A stretch of DNA of 64,000 nucleotides from Ovis canadensis (taxonomy: Eukaryota > Chordata > Mammalia > Artiodactyla > Bovidae): NCBI RefSeq assembly GCF_042477335.2, contig NC_091246.1, forward strand, positions 209,993,501 through 210,057,500, read 5' to 3'. Made by a program: the position numbers and the translations under genes. The notes under the pieces were generated by a model. The model was not told the origin of the DNA. It did no database searches and saw nothing but the letters and a program-made list of their open reading frames with translations. This document shows, one piece after another, positions 54,826 to 64,000 of the stretch. Numbering within the stretch: position 1 is the first letter of the stretch; the number at the start of each line of letters is the position of its first letter.

Positions 54826-54941
54826 GTTTTTTGACTGTGCCTTGAGGCTTGTTGGGTCCCAGTTCCCTGACCAGGGATTGAATCTGGACCCTCTTCAGTA
54901 AAGCTCGGAATCCTCACCACTGGGTCACTAGGGAATTCTCA
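54826..54941 (-). mobile_element. Short tRNA-type SINE
   Basis: 'gtcccagttccctgacc' to 'gggtcactagggaattc'. 'tcagttt' occurs on both sides. Confidence 0.75.
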
Positions 54942-55159
54942 GTTTATTTTGTTGGGTAGAGAGAGGCACAGGAAAACTCTCCTGTCTTGGCCTGACATCA
55001 AAGAATAGAAGATAAGCGATAAACTCTCAAGCGTAGGTTTAAACAAGTCTATGTTAAGATCCTTGAACTGTGAAATTCTTTTTCTAAGAATCCTATTAAA
55101 GATGATTTAAATTCTGTCAGTTTAAAAAATGAAAAAAAAAAAACAAAAACAAAAACCCA

Positions 55160-55262
55160 AACAGATCCAGAGAGGTTAAGTGGCTAACCCTGTGTCACAC
55201 AGCTGATTAGTATCACAGGTGTCATTAGAACTCATGTACATGACTCCAGTGCTTTATTCACC
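55160..55262 (+). repeat. MIR-type remnant
   Basis: 'cagagaggttaagtggctaac', 'tgtgtcacacagctgattag' and 'catgactccagtgctttattc' are clear MIR 3' text. Confidence 0.7.
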
Positions 55263-55544
55263 TATCTTAAAAAGTAATAATAGCTATGTCTTGACTTCTG
55301 TAGTACTTAATAAAGTTAAAAATAAAAGCCCTTAACATTTTAAGTAAGTCCTTAGATCATAAATTAAATTACCTCTTTCGTTTATTGATTTTCATTTAAA
55401 ACAACCTTTCCCCACAACCACTTTTCCCAAACATCTAAGATGGCCACACTGAACAAGGGGTTGAAGGGAAAGAAATTTGATTGAAGTAACAACTGTATTT
55501 GGAACCATTTAGTAACTGTTGCTTTTCTTTTGTAAGTAAACTAT

Positions 55545-56040
55545 TTATTAAGTATGCTTATTGATGTATAACATAAATGGGAAAAAGCACACAGATCCTA
55601 AATATACAGCTCAGTGAATTTTCATAAAGTGAACACATCAATTAATCATCATTTTTAAAATAGTCTTTAGAAAGTGTTAAGCAGTTATAAAATTTACTAT
55701 CTTAAGCATTTTGAAGTGTACAGTTCACGTGTATTAAATATATTCAGAATATTGTACAGCCATCACCACCATCCGTTTCCATAACTGTTTACTTCTGGTG
55801 AAACTGAAACCAACTGAATCTGCATTCTGTTCTCATTGAATGGTAACTCCCCTCCCCCTAGTCCTAGGCAACCACCATTTTACTTTCTGTCTCTGTGATT
55901 TTGACAACTCTCAGTACTTTATACAAATGAAATCATACACTGTCTTTTTGTGACTGGTTTATTTCACTTAGCATAATATCCTCAAGATTTTTCTATGTTG
56001 CAGCATATATGAGAATTTCTTTTTTAAGGTGTGAAGTAAT
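55545..56040 (-). repeat. Old L1M 3'-end fragment
   Basis: 'cagctcagtgaattttcataaag', 'acagccatcaccaccatcc', 'ctctgtgattttgacaactc' and 'acttagcataatatcctc'. Same class as 36800-38120. Confidence 0.75.
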
Positions 56041-56044
56041 TTTT

Positions 56045-57010
56045 TAGATCCTGAAAATAATATATAAATCTCAGAGTTGTTAGTCTTATTTGCCATCTGC
56101 CTTCCCTGTATTCCAGAAGAGTAGTACTTTGTTTGCATCTTACTTCAGGAGGGCACAGAAGCTCCATTTAGAAACTTGGCCTGATGCCTGTCTGTTTGGT
56201 TCAGTAATTACTAGTGGTGAGATGCTACCACGGTTTATATGTTGGACTTTTGACTTGACTTCAGGTTTGAAGACCGTATTCTACCCCATGCTCACTGTAT
56301 GCGTGATACCTAGATGAAGAGAGCTACAGAGTTCTTTAGAAGATGCCAGACTCCTTCCAAGTTCTAAGCAAAATGCATTTCAGGCATAATCAATCATTTG
56401 CCATATCCTTGCTATTTTGAACTCTTTTGCAACTTGCTGTTTGTCCATCTAAACTTCTCTGTTCAGTGAAAGCTATTGCATTTTCAGTTGCCACCAAGCC
56501 AGTCCTTTTTATTGTCTCATAATCTATTAACTACTGTAGTTTGAAATGTTGCTTAAAACTATCCATATGTATCCTGCTCTGTAACAGTAATACCCTCCAG
56601 TATGCCTTTATTCTTGAGCCTTAATATGCACTGATTCCTTGATTACTCACCTGACATAGAGTGTTTGTTTCTGGACTAAAGAGTCTCACTGCACTGGTGG
56701 AGGGACTGCTCTTGTAGGTCTAGCTATTAATGATGTTGTTGGCAGTAACATTTTTTTAAGTTTTTTATTTTGTGACTTAAAAACTTGCAGGAATAATACA
56801 AAGAATTCCTGTATGTATTGGGAGGAATTCTTGCTTCCCCAATTTTACTACATTTGCTTTATTCTTTTCTCTGTTCATATTCTCTCTTTCTGAAATACTT
56901 GAGAATAACTGTAGACATGATGCTCAGATACCCCGAAATATGTCAAGGTATTTCCTAAAAAATGAAGACATTTTCTTACATAAGGACAATACAGTTTAAC
57001 CAAGTCAGGA
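56045..57010. other. Intronic stretch without recognised features
   Basis: No gene or nameable repeat seen. Confidence 0.4.
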
Positions 57011-57028
57011 AGTTAACATTGGTACAAT

Positions 57029-58080
57029 CAGTTTAGTTCAGTCGCTCAGTCGTGTCCGACTCTCTGCGACCCCATGGACTGCAGCACGCCAGGCTTCCCT
57101 GTCCATCACCAACTCTTGGAGCTTGCTTAGACTCACGTCCGTTGAGTCGGTGATGCCATCCTACCGTTGCATCCTCTGTCGTCCCCTTCTCTTGCCTTCA
57201 GTCTTTCCCAGTATCAGGGTCTTTTCCAATGAGTCAACTCTTCGCATGAGGTGGCCAAAGTATTGGAGTTTCAGCTTCAGCATCAGTCCTTCAATGAACA
57301 TCTGGGACTGATCTCCTTTAGGATGGACTGGTTAGATCTCCTTGCAGTCCAAGGGATTCTCAAGAACCTTCTCCAGCACCACAGTTAAAAAGAGTCAATT
57401 CTTTGGCTCTCAGCTTTGTTTATAGTCCAGCTCTTACATCCACACATGACTACTGAAAAAAACCACAGCTTTGACTAGACACACTTTTGTTGGCAAAGTA
57501 ATGTCTTTCCTTTTTAATATGCTGTCTAGGTTGGTCATAGCTTTTCTTCCAAGGAGCAAGCGTCTTTTAATTTCATGGCTGCGGTCACCACATGCAGTGA
57601 TTTTGAAGCCCTCCCAAAATAAAGTCTGTCACTGTTTCCATTGTTTCCCCATCTCTTTGCCATGATGAAGTGATGGGACTGGATACAATAATCTTAGTTT
57701 TCTGAATGTTGAGTGTTAAGCCAAATTCTTCAGTCTTTTTCGCTTTCATCAGAGGCTCTTTAGTTCTTTGCTTTCTGCCATAAGGGTGGTGTCATCTGCA
57801 TATCTGAAGTTCTTGATATTTCTCCCAGCAATCTTCCAGCTTGTGCTTCATCCAGCCCAGCATTTTGCATGAGTACTCTGCATATAAGTTAAATAAACAG
57901 GGTAGCAATATGCAGCCTTGACGTACTTCTTTTCCTGTTTGGAACCAATCTGTTGTTCTGTGTCCAGTTCTAACTGTTGCTTCTTGACCTGCATACAGAT
58001 TTCTCAGGAGGCAGGTCAGGTGATCTGGTATTCCCATCTCTTTAAGAATTTCCCACAGTTTGTTGTGATCCACACAATCA
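57029..58080 (-). mobile_element. BovB 3' part of a 5'-inverted insertion
   Basis: Minus-strand BovB from its end ('tttagttcagtcgctcag') to the FDCVDH region ('gatccacacaatca', about 58080), where orientation flips. The flanking duplication attggtacaat lies at 57018-57028 and, beyond the inverted piece, at 58266-58276. Confidence 0.95.
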
Positions 58081-58265
58081 GCTTTCATTCCAATCCCAAA
58101 GAAAGGCAATGCCAAAGAATGTTCAGACTGCTGCACAATTGCACTCAATCTCACGAGGGCAAAGTAATGCTTAAAATTTTCGAGTCCAGGTTTCTATAGT
58201 ATGTGAACTGTGAACTTCCAGATGTTCAAGCTGAATTTAGAAAAGGCAGAGGAATCAGAGATCAA
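58081..58265 (+). mobile_element. Inverted 5' segment of the same BovB
   Basis: Plus-strand BovB from 'tttcattccaatcccaaag' (RT fingers, the IPIPKKGN block) to 'ggaatcagagatcaaattgg'. It lies upstream in the element of the point where the minus-strand part stops, with roughly 90 bases between them lost. It lies within the same target duplication as the minus-strand part. Confidence 0.93.
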
Positions 58266-58279
58266 ATTGGTACAATACC

Positions 58280-59685
58280 ACTTTCTAATACTGAGACCTT
58301 CAAATATCATTAATTGTTTTAATAATGTCCATTTAACCAAAGAAAAATTTCTTCTGGTCCAGGAGGCAAATCCAAGATCATGCATTACATTTAGTTGTTA
58401 ACGTGTGCTTATACTCTATAATCTGTGACAGTTCCTTAGTCTTTGTCTTTTATTACCTTGACAGTTTTGAAGAATACAGGTCATTTTACAGAATATCCCT
58501 CAGTTTGAATTTAGCTGGTGTTTTTTTCATAATTACAGTTGGGTTATGGATTTTTAGCAGAAACTCTAAATAATTTGGGTTCTGCCATTCCAGCCCATCC
58601 TATTGGGGGTATATGATGTCAGTTTTCCTCGCTACTGTGAACGTTAACTTTTATCACTTGTTAAGGCGATAACCTGCCAGAGAAAGTTAGTATTTTCCTA
58701 TTTGTAATTAAAAAGCAACTTGTGAAGAGATATTGGGGACTTTGTGAATGGACTTTTCCTCAACAGACTAGTTTTATCATTCATTGATGATTCTTGAGAA
58801 TTAGTGATATTTTCCTAAACCTAATATTTTTTCTACGTTTATTAATTGTCATTCTACCATAAGGAGGAACTTTCTTTTATTTGTTTTATTCATTTGTTTA
58901 TGTCAATGTGAATGATGGGTTTTTAGTTTAGTCAGTGGATTTTGTTATGCGTTTCTAAAGTGATGGAAGAGAGACCTGCTTTTTAGGTTCTAATGAAATA
59001 TGTGTGATGTTCACTTAAGTCTGTTAAGCCTCAGTTCCTAAGGTGTTATAATGATTTAATGCAATGAAAGATGTGAAAATGCTAGTCAAATGTTAATTAT
59101 TATAGGTTTACATTCTCTTATGAAATTTTCAAATTAAAACTGTTTTGTTAGCTTGCAGCATAATCATTTGGTGGCAAAATAAATTTGAAAACTATAAAGA
59201 TATTTATATACTGATAGATTTAATTACTGGAAACTTCCTCAGACTCTGCTGGGAATGTTGTAAACTGTGGCATATGCACATGATATCGATACTTTGTAAA
59301 ACCTGGAAAAGTTCAAAATGTAAATCACATTTGGTTATAAAGGTTTCATATAAAGGCTTGAGGACCTGTTGTACCAGAGAGGTTCTATTTATTTGTGAGT
59401 ATACATTGATACTACCCAACTAATCTAGTTGGAAAAATTGATGCTAATAGTTACAATAGTAGTAACCAAGACTATCACACAATTAGAGTAGTCTTTTCAG
59501 CTTTGGGTAAAAAGCAAAGAATACGGAGAAAATGCAACAGTGTCTTTGCTATAAGGTATTTTCTTGTCCTGTTTTAAATACAACTAGGGAATCAGATTCC
59601 CTTGTGATTTTTTCCATTCTTACTGCTGAGCTGGTTGCTCTTCCTAATGTATTCCTAGTGCTCTTTCTCCTCTCTGCCTACTTCA
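58280..59685. other. Intronic stretch without recognised features
   Basis: AT-rich. No gene or nameable repeat. Confidence 0.4.
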
Positions 59686-59687
59686 GA

Positions 59688-61684
59688 TCAGTTCAGTTCA
59701 GTCACTCAGTCGTGTCTGACTCTTTGTTACCCCATGAATCACAGCACGCCAGGCCTCCCTGTCCATCACCAACTCCCGAATTCACTCAAAACTCATGTCC
59801 ATCAAGTCCGTGATGCCATCCAGCCATCTCATCCTCTGTCATCCCCTTCTCCTCCTGCCCCCAATGCCTCCCAGCATCAGAGTCTTTTCCAATAAGTCAA
59901 CTCTTTGCATGAGGTAGGCCCAGTTTTAGCATCATTCCTTCCAAAGAACACGCCAGGACTGATCTCCTTTAGAATGGAGGTTGGATCTCCTTGCAGTCCA
60001 AGGGACTCTCAAGAGTCTTCTCCACCACCACAGTTCAAAACTGTCAATTCTTTGGCGCTCAGCTTTCTTCACAGTCCAACTCTCACATCCATACATGACT
60101 GACTACTGGAAAAACCATAGCCTTGACTAGATGGACCTTTGTTGACAAAGTAGTATCTTTGCTTTTGAATATGCTATCTAGGTTGGTCATAACTTTCCTT
60201 CCAAGGAGTAAGCATCTTTTAATTTCATGGCTGCAATCACCATCTGCAGTGATTTTGGAGCCCAAAAACATAAAGTCTGACACTGTTTCCCCATCTATCT
60301 CCCATGAAGTGATGGGACCAGATGCTGTGATCTCCGTTTTTTGAATGTTGAACTTTAAGCCAACTTTTTCACTCTCCTCTTTCACTTTCATCAAGAGGCT
60401 TTTTAGTTCCTCTTCACTTTCTGCCATAAAGATGGTGTCATCTGAGTATCTGAGGTTATTGATATTTCTCCCGGCAAACTTGATTGCAGCTTGTGCTTCT
60501 TCCAGCCCAGCGTTTCTTATGGTGTACTTTGCATGTAAGTGAAATAAGCAGGGTGACAATATACAGCCTTGACGTACTCCTTTTCCTATTTGGAACCAGT
60601 CTGTTGTTCCATGTCCAGTTCTAACTGTTGCTTCCTGACCTGCATACAGATTTCTCAAGAGGCAGGTCAGGTGATCTGGTATTCCCATCTCTTTCAGAAT
60701 TTTCCACAGTTTCTTGTGATCCACACAGTCAAAGGCTTTGGCATAGTCAATAAAGCAGAAATAGATGTTTTTCTGGAACTCTCTTGCTTTTTCCATGATC
60801 CAGCGGATGTTGGCAATTTGATCTTTGGTTCCTCTGCCTTTTCTAAAACCAGCTTGAACACCTGGAAGTTTACGGTTCATATACTGCTGAAGCCTGGCTT
60901 GGAGAATTTTGAGCATTACTGTACTAGAGTGTGAGATGAGTGCAATTGTGCGGTAGTTTGAGCATTCTTTGGCATTGCCTTTCTTTGGGATTGAAATGAA
61001 AAGTGACCTTTTCCATTCCTGTGGCCACTGCTGAGTTTTCCAAATTGGCTGGCATATTGAGTGGAGCACTTTCACAGCATCATCTTTCAGGATTTGAAAT
61101 AGCTCCACTGGAATTCCATCACCTCCACTAGCTTTGTTCGTGGTGATGCTTTCTAAGGCCCACTTGACTTCACATTCCAGGATGTCTGGCTCTAGGTGAG
61201 TGATCACACCATCATGATTATCTGGGTCGTGAAGATCTTTTTTGTACCGTTCTTCTGTGTATTCTTGCCACCTCTTTAATATGTTCTGCTTCTGTTAGGT
61301 CCATACCATTTCTGTCCTTTATCGAGGCTTTCTTTGCATGAAATGTTCCCTTGGTATCTCTAATTTTCTTGAAGAGATCTCTAGTCTTTCCCATTCTATT
61401 GTTTTGCTCTATTTCTTTGCATTGATCGCTGAGGAAAGCTTTCTTATCTCTCCTTGCTATTCTTTGGAACTCTGCATTCAGCTGCTTATATGTTTCCTTT
61501 TCTCCTTTGCTTTTCACTTCTGTTTTCACAGCTATTTGTAAGGCCTCCCCAGACAGCCATTTTGCTTTTTTGCATTTCTTTTTCATGGGGATCGTCTTGA
61601 TCCCTGTCTCCTGTACAAGGCACGAACCTCTGTCCATAGTTCATCAGGCACTCTATCTATCAGATCTAGTCCCTTGAATCTATT
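59688..61684 (-). mobile_element. BovB LINE, 2.0 kb, RT region largely open
   Basis: From the BovB end ('cagttcagttcagtcactc', about 59690) to 'agatctagtcccttgaatc' at about 61680. Colinear, 5'-truncated before the endonuclease. It contains the longest uninterrupted RT frame of the window (60083-61207). Confidence 0.95.
60083..61207 (-). pseudogene. BovB reverse transcriptase fragment, 374 codons open
   Basis: Covers the RT domain in order: SGGDGIPVELFQ (about residues 27-38), KKGNAKECSNYRTIALIS, FIDYAKAFDCVDHKKLW with the first catalytic Asp, VRQGCILSPCLF, and the active-site box as NNLRYSDDTIFM. The usual YADD is YSDD here. The frame ends early (VVSHVWM) after an insertion near 60100, losing the C-terminal region with the WCWRRLL block. 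A further open piece, 61218-61637, is the upstream linker in another frame. The endonuclease is absent, so it cannot act autonomously. Confidence 0.88.
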
Positions 61685-61689
61685 CAACT

Positions 61690-62045
61690 ACAGAATAAAG
61701 AATATCCTGACATTCCTCAGCTACTCAGTGACTTTAGCTAGTGTTTAATATAGTATTCTGTGACTGCAGAATTAAATTCATATATGATACAAAGACAGAT
61801 TTTACCTGTGCCTTGACTGAAAAGTAAGTTTTTTAGAGTACTGTCGGGAAGTGGTCTTACATCTTAGTAGAATATTATAATAGCAACATACTTTGTTGTA
61901 TTTCTGTGGTTAATAAATGTAATGGTTTTACTCATGTAATGAGAATTTTAAAATTTGTTTTTATTCCTACATGGTGACAATAGTTATGCCCAAGTCTCAA
62001 AAATAAATTAGCTGAATAGTACATAGTTTCAAATAGCTTAAAATA
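61690..62045. other. Spacer between two facing BovB copies
   Basis: About 360 bases of AT-rich DNA with no recognised feature, separating two long BovB copies in opposite orientation. Confidence 0.5.
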
Positions 62046-62046
62046 G

Positions 62047-63905
62047 CTGAGAAAAGAAGAGAAGTGAAAGGCAAAGGAGAAAAGGAAAGATGCATCCATT
62101 TGAACTCAGAGTTCCAGAGAATAGCAAGGAGAGAGATAAGAAAGTCTGCCTAAGTGATCAATGCAAAGAAACAGAGGGAAAGATTAGAGTGGGCAAGACT
62201 AGAAATATCTTCAAGAAAACTAGAGATACCAAAGGAACATTTCATGCAGAGATGGGCACCATAAAGGACAGAAGTGGTATGGACCTAACAGAAGCAGAGG
62301 ATAAGAAGCGGTGGCAAGAATACAGAGTAGAACTATACAGAAAAAGATCTTCATGACCCAGATAACCACGATGGTGTGATTTCTCATGTAGAATCAGACA
62401 TCCTGGAGTGTGAAGTCAAGTGGGCCATAGGAAGCATCACTATGAACAAAGCTTGTGGAGGTGATGGAATTCCAGCTGAGTTATTTCATATTCTAAAAGA
62501 TGATGCTGTGAAAGTGCTGCAGTCAATATGCCAGCAAATTTGGAAAACTCAGCAATGGCCACAGGACTGGAAAAGGTCAGTTTTCATTTCCAATCCCAAA
62601 GAAAGGCATTGTCAAAGAATGTTCAGATTACCGCACAGTTGCACTCATCTCACACGCTATCAAAGTAATACTCAAAATTCTCCAAGCCAGGTTTCAACAG
62701 TATTTGAACCATGAGTTCCCAGATTTTCAAGCTGGATTTAGAAGAGGTAATGGAACAGAGATCAAATTGCCAACATCTGTTGGATCATAGAAAAAGCAAG
62801 AGAATTCCAGAAAAACATCTGCTTCATTGATTACACTAAAGCCTTTGACTGTGTGGATCACAATAAACTGTGGAAAATTCTTCAAGAAACGGGAATACCA
62901 GACCACCTGATCTGCCTCCTGAAAAAATCTGTATGCAGGTCAAGAAGCAACAGTTAGAACTGAACATGCAGCAAGAATTGGTTCACAATTGGAAAAGGAG
63001 TGCGTCAAGGCTGTATATTGTCACCCAGCTTATTTAACTTATATGAAGAGTATATCATGCGAAATGCTGGGCTGGATGAAGCACAGGCTCGAATCAAGAC
63101 TGCCAGGAGAAATATCAGTAACTTCAGCTATGCAGATGACACCACCCTTATGGGAAAAAGCAAAGAGCAACTGAAGAGTCTCTTGATGAAAGTGAAAGAG
63201 GTGAGTGAAAAGTTGGCTTTAAAGTCGACATTTGAAAAATTAAGATCATGGCATCTGGTCCCATCACTGTATGGCAAATAGATGGGGAAACAATGCAGAC
63301 AGTGACAGACTTTATTTTGGGGGGGGGGGCCTCCAAAATCACTGCAGATGGTGACTGCAGCCATGAAGTTAAAAGATGCTTGCTTCTTGGAAGGAAAGCT
63401 ATGACCTACCTAGACCGCATATTAAAAAGCTTTGCTGACAAAGGTCTCTCTTGTCAAAGCTATGGTTTTTCCAGTAGTCTTGTATGGATGTGAGAGTTGG
63501 ACCATAAAGAAAGCTGAGCTCCGAGAAGTCGATGCTTTTGAGCTGTGATGTTGGATAAGACTCTTGAGAGGCCCTTGGACTGCAGGGAGATCCAACCAGT
63601 CAATCCTAAAAGAAATCAATTCTGAATATTCATTGGAAGGACTAATAATGAAGCTGAAGGTCCAATACTTTGGCCACCTGATGTGAAGAACTTACTCATT
63701 AGAAAAGACCATGATACTGAGAAAGAGTGAAAACAGGAGGAGAAGGCAGTGGCAGAGAATGAAATGACTGGATGGCATTACTGACTCGATGGACAGGAGT
63801 TTGAGCAAGCTCTGGGAGTTGATGATGGACAGGGAAGCCTGGCATGCTGCAGTCCATGGGGTCTCAAAGAGTCAGACACAACTGAGCAACTGAACATAAC
63901 TGACA
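62047..63905 (+). mobile_element. Old BovB LINE, 1.9 kb
   Basis: Plus-strand BovB from the linker region ('agagaagtgaaaggcaaagg') to 'gagcaactgaacataactga'. It is colinear but diverged. Frames 62090-62356, 62376-62714 and 63000-63281 carry KDRSGMDLTEAED, ACGGDGIPAELFH and NFSYADDTTLM respectively. A G-run at 63319-63328 disrupts the following frame. The 'tgaatattcattggaagg' variant, shared with the 53607 copy, marks an older subfamily. Confidence 0.93.
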
Positions 63906-64000
63906 TAGTGTCAGAAATCTTTAGCTTTATCACTAGAAATTCTCAATTATTAGTTACTACTTGTGAGACTTATTTTTGATCAGTTTTTTTGTGTTATTCG

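Larger units (their letters stand above)
26755..64000 (+). other. BMPR2: BMPR2 intron 1 (donor end; runs off the window)
   Basis: Begins with consensus donor GTGAGT at 26755-26760. No sequence resembling BMPR2 exon 2 (the start of the cysteine-rich ligand-binding domain) occurs to the window end, so this intron exceeds 37 kb. Human BMPR2 intron 1 is also very long (of the order of 85-90 kb). All later features are intronic and are transcribed on the + strand if this assignment is right. Confidence 0.8.

Noticed and set aside
26755..64000. Search for BMPR2 exon 2 and other exons in the intron
   Set aside because: No frame resembling the cysteine-rich ligand-binding domain or another BMPR2 exon was found; all longer frames trace to BovB, L1 or SINEs.
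1..64000. CRISPR arrays, phage or plasmid modules, bacterial operons
   Set aside because: No regularly spaced repeats and no prokaryotic gene structure. Repeats and splice signals are those of a ruminant nuclear genome.

Overview
This window is ruminant nuclear DNA (cattle, sheep, goat, buffalo or a close relative). It is dense in BovB (RTE-type) LINEs, Bov-tA and Bov-A2 SINEs and tRNA-Glu-type cetartiodactyl (CHR-like) SINEs, a combination specific to bovid/pecoran genomes. Older L1, MIR, MaLR/ERV LTR and hAT remnants lie underneath. There is no bacterial, plasmid or phage sequence, no CRISPR array and no rRNA gene.

The only host protein-coding sequence I can support is the first exon of BMPR2 (bone morphogenetic protein receptor type 2), on the + strand. 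A TATA-less CpG island spans about 25320-26900. Within it lie GC boxes, an NRF1-like palindrome, a (GGC)7 tract and a long GC-rich leader with eight upstream ORFs, followed by a 76-base coding segment (26679-26754). That segment encodes a BMPR2-type signal peptide and ends at a consensus GTGAGT donor, in the same phase as human BMPR2 exon 1. From 26755 to the window end is intron 1; exon 2 is not present.

Layout: 1-24000 is intergenic sequence upstream of BMPR2, made of retroelements separated by unique DNA. It holds two BovB copies (1128-3831 and 6339-7538), a 5'-inverted BovB (16266-18510), a solo LTR with a 5-base target duplication (19304-19732), a second LTR-like block (about 9180-9600) and MaLR-type LTRs. 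The stretch 24010-25300 is unique upstream flank, 25320-26900 is promoter plus exon 1, and 26755-64000 is intron 1. The intron carries L1 fragments, many SINEs, a possible processed pseudogene (29425-29890) and, from 50 kb on, a BovB-rich cluster. That cluster includes a second 5'-inverted BovB with a perfect 11-base target duplication (57029-58265) and two long BovB copies facing each other 5'-to-5' (59688-61684 and 62047-63905).

I found no convincing novel multi-gene system. The observations most worth a second look are the chain of short, partly ATGA-overlapping uORFs in the BMPR2 leader, the two independent 5'-inverted BovB insertions, the large inverted BovB pair in a transcribed intron, and the unidentified retrocopy. 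Repeat family names come from recognising sequence, not from a database search.
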